64,000 bases of DNA from Azohydromonas aeria (lineage in GTDB: Bacteria; Pseudomonadota; Gammaproteobacteria; Burkholderiales; Burkholderiaceae_C). The position numbers and the translations under genes are program-made. The stretch is from positions 1 to 64,000 of the forward strand of contig NZ_VIDQ01000024.1 in assembly GCF_009760915.1 (NCBI RefSeq). Reading direction: 5' to 3'. Shown one piece after another: positions 48,096 to 56,689 of the stretch. Under the pieces are notes generated by a model. That model was not told where the DNA came from and searched no databases. It saw nothing but the letters and a program-made list of their open reading frames with translations. Position 1 is the first letter of the stretch, and every line of letters begins with the position of its first letter.

Positions 48096-49116
48096 TCTGC
48101 AAGCGCTGGTCGGCGCTTTGCGCGCCAGCCGCGGCTTCGCGCACAAGGGCGACATCGGCGCCGTGCTGCAGCAGCTCGATTCAACCTCGGGCGGCGAGCG
48201 CACCGGCGTGCCCAATGGCGACGACTGCGCCGCGCTGCCCGACGGCGCCGGCGGCTGGCAGCTGCTGGCCATCGAGGGGCTGGTGCAGGACTTCGTACAG
48301 GCCAGCCCCTGGTTTGCCGGCTACAGCGCGGTCATGGTCAACCTCAGCGACGTGGCCGCGATGGGCGGGCGGCCAACGGCAGTGGTGGATGCGCTGTGGA
48401 GCCGCGACGACGGGCAGACCGCCCAGCTGCTGGCCGGCATGCGCGCGGCCTGCGAGCGCTACGGCGTGCCGCTGGTGGGTGGCCACACCAACCTGCGCAG
48501 CGACGCCGGGCAGCTGGCCGTGGCGGTGCTGGGGCACGCCCGGTCGCTGATCTCCAGCTTCGCAGCCCGGCCCGGCGACCGGCTGCTGATGGCGGTGGAC
48601 CTGCGCGGGCACTGGCACGACCCCTACCCGTTCTGGGACGCCTCCACCGAGGCGCCGGCCGCGCGGCTGCGCGAGGACCTGGCGCTGCTGCCCGCGCTGG
48701 CCGAAGACGGGCTGTGCGACGCGGGCAAGGACATCTCCATGGCCGGCGTGCTGGGCACGGCGCTGATGCTGCTGGAGTGCTCGGCCGCGGGAGCGCGCAT
48801 TGCGCTGGATCGGCTGCCGTGCCCGGCCGGCATGCCGCCCTGGCAGGCTGGTGGCGCGACAGCGGCCGAGGCGCGGCTGCGCTGGCTCAGTGCCTTTCCC
48901 AGCTTCGGCTACCTGCTCAGCGTCAGGCCCGGGCACGCCGGCGCGGTGGCGCAGCGTTTCACGAAGCGCGGCATCGCCTGCGCGGACATCGGCGCCGTCA
49001 CGGCCGAGCCACGCGTGGTGCTGACATCGAACGGCACGGACGGCGCCGCGCCGTGCGAGGCGACGCTGTGGGACTTCGCGGCGCAGCCGTTCATGACCGG
49101 GCGGAGGGCAGCATGA
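48088..49116 (+). CDS. AIR synthase-related protein, Sll0787 family (Nit1C)
   Basis: A 342-residue PurM/HypE/SelD-fold protein. The N-terminal ATP-binding part has GDDCAALPDG, AIEGLVQDFV and VMVNLSDVAAMGGRPTAVVD; the C-terminal domain has AEDGLCDAGKDISMAGVLGT, typical of the family's second half. Such enzymes activate a carbonyl or carboxylate with ATP. It overlaps the acetyltransferase gene by eight bases and the glycosyltransferase gene by four, so the chain is translationally coupled. Confidence 0.92.
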   Translation: MTDLQALVGALRASRGFAHKGDIGAVLQQLDSTSGGERTGVPNGDDCAALPDGAGGWQLLAIEGLVQDFVQASPWFAGYSAVMVNLSDVAAMGGRPTAVVDALWSRDDGQTAQLLAGMRAACERYGVPLVGGHTNLRSDAGQLAVAVLGHARSLISSFAARPGDRLLMAVDLRGHWHDPYPFWDASTEAPAARLREDLALLPALAEDGLCDAGKDISMAGVLGTALMLLECSAAGARIALDRLPCPAGMPPWQAGGATAAEARLRWLSAFPSFGYLLSVRPGHAGAVAQRFTKRGIACADIGAVTAEPRVVLTSNGTDGAAPCEATLWDFAAQPFMTGRRAA

Positions 49117-50327
49117 CCGGGGCCCTGCGCATCGCGCTGCTGACGCACTCGGTGCTGCCGCGCGGCGGCGTGGTGCACACGCTGGAGCTGGCCGAGGCGC
49201 TCGGCGCGCGCGGCCACGCGGTGACGGTCATCGCCCCGGCGGAGCCAGGACAGCGGTTGTTCCGCGCCGTGAGCTGCCGCGTGGCGCTACTGCCGCTGCC
49301 GCGCATCGGCGGCACGCTGGTCGAGCAGGTGGGCCAGCGCATCGCCGCGCTGGAGCAGGGCCTGCCCGCCGTGCTGACCGCCGGCCGCTTCGATCTGCTG
49401 CACGCGCAGGACAGCCTCAGCGGCAACGCGCTGTCCACGCTGGCGCAGCGTGGCCCCGGCCTGCCGCCGTGGGTGCGAACCGTGCACCACCTGGACGATT
49501 TCAGCGAGCCGCAACTCGCGGCCTGGCAGGCACGCGCCTGGCGCGAGGCCCGCGCGCTGGCCTGTGTCAGCGACATCTGGTGCGACCGGATGCGCCGCGA
49601 GCACGGCGTCCAGCCGCAGCGCATGTTCAACGGCGTGAACCTGGAGCGCTTCACGCCCATTCCACAAGCCGGCGACGCGGAGCTGCTGCGGTCCCTGGGA
49701 CTGCCGGACGACGGTGCGCCGCTGTGCCTGGCCGTGGGCGGCATCGAGCAGCGCAAGAACAGCCTGCGCCTGCTGCGCGCCTTCGCCCGGCTGCGCGCCG
49801 CCGACCCGGCCTGGGCCGATGCCCGGCTGGTGATGGCCGGCGGCGCCAGCCTGCTGGACCATGGCCCCGCGCTGCGCGGCTGGGGCGACGCGCTGCGCGA
49901 GCTTGGTCTGAGCGAAGGAACGGATGCCGCGGTATGGCGCACCGGGCCGCTGCCCGACGCGGCCCTGCCGGCGCTGATGCGCCGCGCCCGGCTGCTCGCC
50001 ATGCCGTCGCTGGTGGAGGGTTTCGGGCTGGTGGCGCTGGAGGCGCTGGCCTGCGGCACGCCGGTGCTGGTGTCGCAACGACCCCCGTTCACCGAGCACC
50101 TGGCCGGCTGCCCGGCCGTGGCGTGGTGCGACCCGCTGGACGAGGGCTCCGTGGCCGCGGGCCTGCAGCAGGCTGCCCTGCTGCCGCGTCCGTCCTCGCC
50201 ACCCAGCGTCTGCCTGGAACACGGCTGGGCGCGCAGTGCGGCCCTGCACGAAGCCTGGTACCGCGAGGTGCTGGCCCCGGACGCCGTTCCCGTCTTCATC
50301 GCCCCCGCCCATTCAGTCACTGCTTGA
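49113..50327 (+). CDS. Glycosyltransferase, MSMEG_0565 family (Nit1C)
   Basis: A 404-residue GT4 enzyme. The N-domain begins RIALLTHSVLPRGGVVHTLE; then HHLDDFSEPQLAAWQARAW, FNGVNLERFTPI, the sugar-nucleotide domain AVGGIEQRKNSLRLL, and the E-x7-E motif in PSLVEGFGLVALEALACGTP. The ATG overlaps the previous TGA. The presence of a glycosyltransferase argues that the Nit1C pathway makes a sugar-bearing metabolite rather than only degrading nitriles; this is inference. Confidence 0.92.
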   Translation: MTGALRIALLTHSVLPRGGVVHTLELAEALGARGHAVTVIAPAEPGQRLFRAVSCRVALLPLPRIGGTLVEQVGQRIAALEQGLPAVLTAGRFDLLHAQDSLSGNALSTLAQRGPGLPPWVRTVHHLDDFSEPQLAAWQARAWREARALACVSDIWCDRMRREHGVQPQRMFNGVNLERFTPIPQAGDAELLRSLGLPDDGAPLCLAVGGIEQRKNSLRLLRAFARLRAADPAWADARLVMAGGASLLDHGPALRGWGDALRELGLSEGTDAAVWRTGPLPDAALPALMRRARLLAMPSLVEGFGLVALEALACGTPVLVSQRPPFTEHLAGCPAVAWCDPLDEGSVAAGLQQAALLPRPSSPPSVCLEHGWARSAALHEAWYREVLAPDAVPVFIAPAHSVTA

Positions 50328-50337
50328 GAGGACGCGC

Positions 50338-50631
50338 ATGCCCGCCATGCATTACACGCTGCGCTGGCCCGATGCCAGCGAAACCACCTGCTATTCGCCC
50401 TCGCTGGTGATCCAGGACTACTTCCAGCCCGGCCAGGCCTACGCGCTGCAGGACTTCATCCAGCGGCTGCGCGAGGCCACCGCCATCGCCAACGAGCGCG
50501 TGCAGGCCAAGTTCGGCTTCACCTGCTCGCGCGCCGGCGACCAGCTCGACCGGGTCGAGACGCTCGTGCGCCGCTGGGCCGAGCAGCCGGGCGCGCGGGT
50601 CGAGGTCGTCGGCTTCAGCCCAGCGCATTGA
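50338..50631 (+). CDS. MSMEG_0570 family small protein (Nit1C)
   Basis: A 97-residue protein found almost only in Nit1C clusters. Key stretches are MHYTLRWPDASETTCYSPSL, GQAYALQDFIQRLREATAIA and RVQAKFGFTCSRAGDQLD. It has no catalytic motif I can recognise. It starts eleven bases after the glycosyltransferase stop with GAGAGGA as ribosome-binding site. It could be an accessory subunit of a neighbouring enzyme. Confidence 0.9.
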   Translation: MPAMHYTLRWPDASETTCYSPSLVIQDYFQPGQAYALQDFIQRLREATAIANERVQAKFGFTCSRAGDQLDRVETLVRRWAEQPGARVEVVGFSPAH

Positions 50632-50679
50632 AAGCGCCGCAACAGCGCACTCCTTCACTTCCACCGTTGAGACCGCATC

Positions 50680-51996
50680 ATGAGCATCACCTCGCCCGAA
50701 TCCCCTGCCAAGCTGGCTGATCACTACCCCGTCGTCGTGGTCGGCGGTGGGCAGGCCGGCCTGTCCACCAGCCACTACCTCCAGCAGCAGGGCATCGGGC
50801 ACGTCGTGCTGGAGAAGCGCCGCGTCGGCCACTCCTGGCGCAGCGAGCGCTGGGACAGCTTCTGCCTGGTCACGCCCAACTGGCAGTGCCAGCTGCCCGA
50901 CTTCCCCTACGCCGGTCCGGACCCCAAGGGCTTCATGCTGCGCGACGAGATCGTGGCCTACCTGGAGGCCTTTGCCGCCAAGGTGCAGCCGCCGCTCTTC
51001 GAGGGCGTGGCCGTCACGCGCGTGAGCCGCCAGGCCTCGGGCGCCTTCGAAGTGGAGACCTCCATCGGCACTTGCCACGCCGACCACGTGGTGGTGGCCA
51101 CCGGCGGCTACGACATCCCGATCGTCCCGGCTTGCGCCCATGCCCTGCCCGCGGACATCGTGCAGGTGCACTCCGTGGCCTACCGCAACCCGCAGCAGCT
51201 GCCGCCGGGCGAGGTGCTGGTGGTGGGCTCGGGCCAGTCGGGGGTGCAGATCATGGAAGACCTGCACCTGGCCGGCCGCAAGGTGCACCTGGCGGTGGGC
51301 TCCGCACCGCGCTCGCCGCGCGTGTACCGCGGCCGCGAAGCCACCGAGTGGCTGCACGAGCTGGGTTTTTACAAGCTGACGGTGGACCGGCACCCGCTGG
51401 GCGACGAGGCCCGCCACAAGACCAACCACTACATGACCGGCCGCGATGGCGGCCACGAGATCGACCTGCGCCGCTTCGCGCTGGAAGGCGTCCGGCTCTA
51501 CGGCACGCTTGACGACATCCGCGACGGCCAGGTCACGTTCAGGTCCGACCTCACCCGCAACCTCGACGAGGCTGACGAGGTGTACTGCAGCATCCGCCGC
51601 GACATCGACAAGTACATCGCCGCCAACGGCATCGAGGCACCCGAGGAGGCGCCGTTCGAGAAGGTCTGGGCGCCCGAATCAGACCCGACGGCACTGGACC
51701 TGCGCGCCACCGGCATCACGAGCATCGTCTGGGCCATCGGCTTCCGGCCCGACTACCGCTGGATCGACCTGCCTGCCTTCGACGGCCGCGGCCACCCGCG
51801 CTTCACGCGTGGCGTCTCGCCCGTGCCGGGGCTGTACTTCCTGGGCCTGCCCTGGCTGCACACCTGGGGCTCCGGGCGCTTCCTGGGCGTGGCCGACGAC
51901 GCGCAGCACCTGGTGGACGTGATCTCGCAACGGCTGGCCACCTCGCGCGAGGCCCGGCAGCCCGCAGCCCGGGCGGTCCAGCCCGCCCTGGCCTGA
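50680..51996 (+). CDS. Flavin-dependent monooxygenase, MSMEG_0569 family (Nit1C)
   Basis: A 438-residue FAD/NAD(P)H monooxygenase. Rossmann motif 1 is [18 protein letters not shown]; the second dinucleotide motif is [18 protein letters not shown]; the C-terminal [20 protein letters not shown] matches the family's ATG/D region. It is the last canonical gene of the cluster and probably hydroxylates a nitrogen or carbon of the pathway intermediate. Substrate unknown. Confidence 0.93.
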   Translation: MSITSPESPAKLADHYPVVVVGGGQAGLSTSHYLQQQGIGHVVLEKRRVGHSWRSERWDSFCLVTPNWQCQLPDFPYAGPDPKGFMLRDEIVAYLEAFAAKVQPPLFEGVAVTRVSRQASGAFEVETSIGTCHADHVVVATGGYDIPIVPACAHALPADIVQVHSVAYRNPQQLPPGEVLVVGSGQSGVQIMEDLHLAGRKVHLAVGSAPRSPRVYRGREATEWLHELGFYKLTVDRHPLGDEARHKTNHYMTGRDGGHEIDLRRFALEGVRLYGTLDDIRDGQVTFRSDLTRNLDEADEVYCSIRRDIDKYIAANGIEAPEEAPFEKVWAPESDPTALDLRATGITSIVWAIGFRPDYRWIDLPAFDGRGHPRFTRGVSPVPGLYFLGLPWLHTWGSGRFLGVADDAQHLVDVISQRLATSREARQPAARAVQPALA

Positions 51997-52007
51997 GCCG
52001 CCGCGCC

Positions 52008-52874
52008 ATGCCGACCGGGCACGCGCTGGCCGCATCGGCCGCATCGGCCGAACTTCCGCAGGGCGTCGCGGACGTCATCGTGGGCATGCCGCAGCTGAAC
52101 AGCCTGGGCCTGTCGGAGAACTGGCTGCTCAAGGAGGCCGGCGATCGGCATTGGCAACACCTGGCCGCCAGTCTGGGCTGCCGGCCCGGCGCCCTGCGCG
52201 ACGCCCAAGACCGCCGCGTCTATGCCGCCTTCACGCAAGTGCACCTGCGTGAGGCCCGGCTGCAGGGCGTACAGGAAGACCAGCGGCTGCGCTGGCAGTT
52301 GCGCGGCACCCGGGTGGGTCGCTCGCAGCATTACAGCCGGCAGTGGCTGCTCGGCCCGGACGGGGCGCTGGCGCAACTGGAGATGCTCTCGGTGTTCGTG
52401 GCCCGCGAGCGCGCCGGCGACAACCACTCGGTGGTGCGCGTGCCGCTGGTGCCGGTCCCATCCGCTTCCAATGCTGGTGATAGCGAGGAAGCGGCGGCCT
52501 ACGCGCAGAGTACGCGCGCCGTGCGTGCCGGCGCCTGGCATGAACGCTTCCTGGTCGGCAAACACGCACCGCTCCTGGCACGCGATACGGTCCGCCCCTG
52601 TCCCGCCAACGATTTCAATGGCGCCGGGCTGCTGTACTGCGCCAGCTTCCAGGCCCTGACGGATCGCGCGCACTGGGCCTGGGGCTTGGCCGACGACCGC
52701 GCGGCGGTGCGCGAGCGGCAGATCGTCTTCCACGGCAACGTCAACGTCGGCGAGGAGATCGAGTTGCGCCTGCTGGCCCGGCGCCAGGCCGGCTGTGGCC
52801 ACTGGAGCTGGACCCAGGTGTGCCGCCGCAGCGACGGCCAGCCCGTGGCAGACATTGCGACGCATCGCCGATAG
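52008..52874 (+). CDS. Pnap_2097/LnmK-like biosynthetic protein
   Basis: A 288-residue protein resembling the double hot-dog proteins grouped as Pnap_2097/LnmK-type biosynthetic proteins. Landmarks are VIVGMPQLNSLGLSENWLLK followed by EAGDRHW, VYAAFTQVHLRE, FLVGKHAPLLARD, NDFNGAGLLYCASFQALTDR and the C-terminal strand RQIVFHGNVNVGEEIELRL. In LnmK the fold combines acyl transfer and decarboxylation. It follows the monooxygenase by eleven bases and is therefore almost surely part of the Nit1C transcription unit, extending it. The family assignment is from memory of motifs. Confidence 0.7.
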   Translation: MPTGHALAASAASAELPQGVADVIVGMPQLNSLGLSENWLLKEAGDRHWQHLAASLGCRPGALRDAQDRRVYAAFTQVHLREARLQGVQEDQRLRWQLRGTRVGRSQHYSRQWLLGPDGALAQLEMLSVFVARERAGDNHSVVRVPLVPVPSASNAGDSEEAAAYAQSTRAVRAGAWHERFLVGKHAPLLARDTVRPCPANDFNGAGLLYCASFQALTDRAHWAWGLADDRAAVRERQIVFHGNVNVGEEIELRLLARRQAGCGHWSWTQVCRRSDGQPVADIATHRR

Positions 52875-53221
52875 CCAGAACGGGTTGGAAAACCGGCTGT
52901 TACGGCCTGTTCGGGAAACAGGCAAGCTCTCCATACCAGGGCGGCTACGGCCCGGAAACAGCAAGGCTGCTGGCAGACCTCTGCACGCTCCATGCCCTTG
53001 CCGTTCGCATCTGATACGCAAAAAAATCGTACCAGCTGAAGCTGTTCTGGCCACCGCCTGATCCGTACTCTCACGGCATTCCCGCAGGACGCCGCACGCA
53101 CTCGTCGTGCGCCCTGGACACCGGAGCCCGTGACCCTCACGGTTTGGCTTCGCGAAGCAGTACCCCGACGTGGCCCCGCTCCAGGGCCGTGCTGCTCCAC
53201 GGCGCTTCCCCAGGACAGCCC
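52875..53221. other. Intergenic region before the cyd remnant
   Basis: No gene is supported. A weak hairpin (GGTT-GGAA-AACC, about 52884) follows the Nit1C operon but has no T-tract. Around 53018-53032 there is an A-run in otherwise GC-rich DNA that may be part of the old cyd promoter. AGGACAG just before 53222 is the ribosome-binding site of the dead cydA. Confidence 0.35.
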
Positions 53222-53792
53222 ATGTTCGACTTCGATGCCTTGCTGCTCGCCCGGATCCAGTTCGGGTTCACCGTCTCCTTTCACATCGTCTTCCCGGCCC
53301 CTGACCATCGGCCTGGCCAGCTTCCTGGCCGTGCTCGAAGGCGCCTGGCTGCGTACTCAAGAGCAGGTTTACCTGGACCTCTACCACTACTGGCTCAAGA
53401 TCCTTGCCGTCGCCTTCGGCATGGGAGAGCACCAGCCGGCCAAGCTCGCGGCCATCGAGGGCCATTGGGAGAACCACCCCGGCGCAGGCGTGCCGCTGAT
53501 CCTCTTCGGCATCCCCGACATGGCAGCCGAGGCGACGCGCTACGCCGTCGAGATCGCGCGCCTGGGCAGCCTGCTGCTGCTGGTCCTTCTGGGCTACAGC
53601 GGCTTGGGCATCAGCCTGTGGCCCAACATCATTCCACCCGGCATTTCCATCTGGGAGGCGGCTGGCCCGCCGCAAAGCCTGGGCTTCGCGCTGGTGGGCG
53701 CGCTGCTGATCGTCCCGGTCATCCTGATGTACACGGCCTGGGGCTACTGGGTTTTCCGCGGCAAGGTACGACACGGCGACGGATACCACTGA
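53222..53792 (+). pseudogene. cydA-cydB deletion fusion (cyanide-insensitive/bd oxidase remnant)
   Basis: ATG 53222 opens the CydA N-terminus (FDFDALLLARIQFGFTVSFH). At about 53297-53301 one extra C shifts the frame; reading continues as LTIGLASFLAVLEGAWLRTQ to AFGMG. There, roughly 200 codons of CydA are missing and the sequence jumps to EHQPAKLAAIEGHWENHPGA. After IARLGSLLLL (about 53580) it jumps again, into the CydB C-terminus (GLGISLWPNIIPPGISIWEA to FRGKVRHGDGYH). Thus one short locus holds the beginning of cydA and the end of cydB. It cannot make a working oxidase. Confidence 0.85.
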
Positions 53793-53804
53793 AGGCAATC
53801 ACGG

Positions 53805-53990
53805 ATGAATACCATGCAATCCACTCGAAAATTGCAACAACTGGGCTGGTTGCTGTTGATTCGGCTTGCCAGCGTGGCTTCTGCGTTGAAACTGGTGATG
53901 CGTATCGGCGATGAGAAACCACCCAGTGCCACCATTTATCTACTTGCGGGCAGCTGGAAAAAGCGCAAGCACGTGGAAAATCGATCGTGA
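53805..53990 (+). CDS. DUF2474-like small membrane protein (probably degraded oxidase accessory)
   Basis: A 61-residue frame starting twelve bases after the cyd remnant with AAGG as ribosome-binding site. Residues 10-35 (LQQLGWLLLIRLASVASALK) resemble the single-helix DUF2474 proteins that follow cydB in cyanide-insensitive oxidase operons (pattern RRLGWLVLIWxASV). The tail after residue 35 is longer and more polar than in that family and may reflect a frameshift. With its oxidase destroyed it is probably non-functional. Confidence 0.5.
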   Translation: MNTMQSTRKLQQLGWLLLIRLASVASALKLVMRIGDEKPPSATIYLLAGSWKKRKHVENRS

Positions 53991-54145
53991 GTCGTAGCAG
54001 GTCTACCGATCAAACCAGGCACACGCTCTTATGCCGCGTGAAGGTCATGATCCAACAGAAGTCGAATCCGACAATGACTGAACAAAATGAAGTTGCTGAA
54101 GCATTTTTTTGACGTGGCGCTGCTCACAGTACACGGTGTCGAGTA

Positions 54146-54316
54146 ATGGCCAGAAACGCTCAATTGATGGAGTGGATTCCCATAATCTTCTTCATTTTCA
54201 AGATTCTCGTGTTCGGCACAGGCATGTTCTTCGCCATCAAGTGGCATTACGACAAAGAGAAGAAGGAAAAAGAGAAGGAGGAGGCAAAGAGAAGTAAAGA
54301 AACCAGCGGACCGTAG
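54146..54316 (+). CDS. Small single-pass membrane protein (56 aa), low GC
   Basis: ATG 54146 opens a 56-codon frame: a short polar start, one hydrophobic helix (about residues 10-32, WIPIIFFIFKILVFGTGMFF) and a highly charged Lys/Glu tail (KEKKEKEKEEAKRSKE). Base composition is far lower in GC than its neighbours. The clean membrane-helix-plus-charged-tail pattern suggests a real gene, perhaps acquired or perhaps an accessory of the lost oxidase. No family recognised. Confidence 0.45.
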   Translation: MARNAQLMEWIPIIFFIFKILVFGTGMFFAIKWHYDKEKKEKEKEEAKRSKETSGP

Positions 54317-54422
54317 CCGCAGCGAAAGCTTTACCCGCCCAAGCCCCTTACCATCCCGTGCCAAAAGCACTGGATCGCGTTACCGAACGCCGGGTATCGC
54401 TGCGCTTGATCGACCGTGGCTG

Positions 54423-54536
54423 GATGGCGCCGAGCAGACCACGCCTTACGTCAGCCAGGCCGGCGTTGACCGGCAGATTGCCGATGACAACCACCTGCAC
54501 GTCACCTTCGCGCTCGATAAGGACCGCTTGGTTCAC
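54423..54536 (-). pseudogene. Enoyl-CoA hydratase N-terminal fragment
   Basis: From GTG 54536 about 38 codons read NQAVLIEREGDVQVVVIGN then LPVNAGLADVRRGLLGAI, which closely parallels the first 38 residues of the multifunctional protein encoded at 56690-58744 (LERDGDVAVVVIDNPPVNAG, SAEVRRGLLQAL). After that the similarity stops. It is a decayed paralogue start, not a functional gene. Confidence 0.65.
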
Positions 54537-54585
54537 GGCGCCAATGTTCAGCTCAATTGCTGAGAGAGTTCCGGCACGGCCGTGA

Positions 54586-55274
54586 CTATGTCAGCCTCCA
54601 GCCGAGCTTGTCGGCCAGCGGCGTGAGCACTTCGGTGAACTTCTCCGCCGAGCCCAGCGCGCGGCCGCCGCTGACGATGATCTTGGCCGCCGTCAGCTCG
54701 GGCCGGTCCGACTTGGTCAGCTCGCGGCCGACGAAGGCGCTCTTGCCGCTGTCGCCCACCGCCGCGATGGTCTCCACCGCCGCGCTGCCGCCGGTGGCCG
54801 GCGCCGCGTCGAAGCCGGTGGTGCGCACCGTGATGACCTTGACCGGGTCGGCGCTCTGCTGAACAGCGATGGCGTTGCCGGCGTAGATCGGGCGCTCGAA
54901 GGTGTCGGGCGCATCGACCTTGGTGATGTCGCTCAGCTGCGCCACGGCTGGGAGGCCGACATAGGACTGGCGGCGGAACAGCCCGCTGGGAACGCTGCTG
55001 GGCGTGTCCACCGTGCCGTTGTCGATGAAGATGCCGGATTCGAGCTGGAACACGGCCTTGAGGCCGCCGCCCAGGTCCTCGCTGCCCCGGATGCCCCAGC
55101 GGGACGTGTTCATGCCCCCCGAGGTCAGGCGCGTGACGGTGCCTCCCGTGGCGCTGGCATGGTTGACGACCTCCACGCCGGCATCGACCAGGCCGTAGAG
55201 GTTCACGCTGGTTTGGGCCTGCGCGACGAAAGCCGCCGGCAGGAGGGCCGTCGCGATGGCGATTTTTTCATCAT
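54586..55274 (-). pseudogene. Chimeric remnant: porin N-terminus fused to EtfA centre
   Basis: The original porin start (ATG 55274 or 55271, with AGGAG upstream) encodes a signal peptide now broken by a missing A in a run of six (55263-55268); the correct frame continues IAIATALLPAAFVAQAQ then NLYGLVDAGVEVVN, NTSRWGIRGSEDLGGGLKAV and QSYVGL, typical of beta-proteobacterial trimeric porins. At about 54950 it changes in frame to electron transfer flavoprotein alpha sequence (VAQLSDITKVDAPDTFERPI, AGNAIAVQQSADPVKVITVR, AAKIIVSGGRALGSAEKF) and stops soon after at about 54586. A deletion joined two unrelated genes. Confidence 0.85.
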
Positions 55275-55448
55275 GGGTGTCTCCTCATCTTCAGGTTATG
55301 GATGGAAGGCCGCACCTGGGCGGGGCGGGGCTGGGAACACTGGCCGCACGCTGGGTGCTGCCAGGCAGAGGGCGGACGTCTGCAACGGGTGCGGAAGCCC
55401 GCACGAGAGGGACCTCGGCGCGCGAGGCCGCTACGGCGCGCCGATGGG

Positions 55449-56654
<1,206 letters not shown>

Positions 56655-56689
56655 GGGAATCTTTTGATAGGTTTGGTGAAAGCAGGGGG

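Noticed and set aside
53144..53914. One long frame over the cyd remnant as an intact gene
   Set aside because: Only its first part matches CydA; after about 53300 the conserved sequence continues in another frame, so the locus is a pseudogene.
54090..54115. T-tract after TGCTGAAGCA as a terminator
   Set aside because: The possible stem is three base pairs, too weak to support a call.
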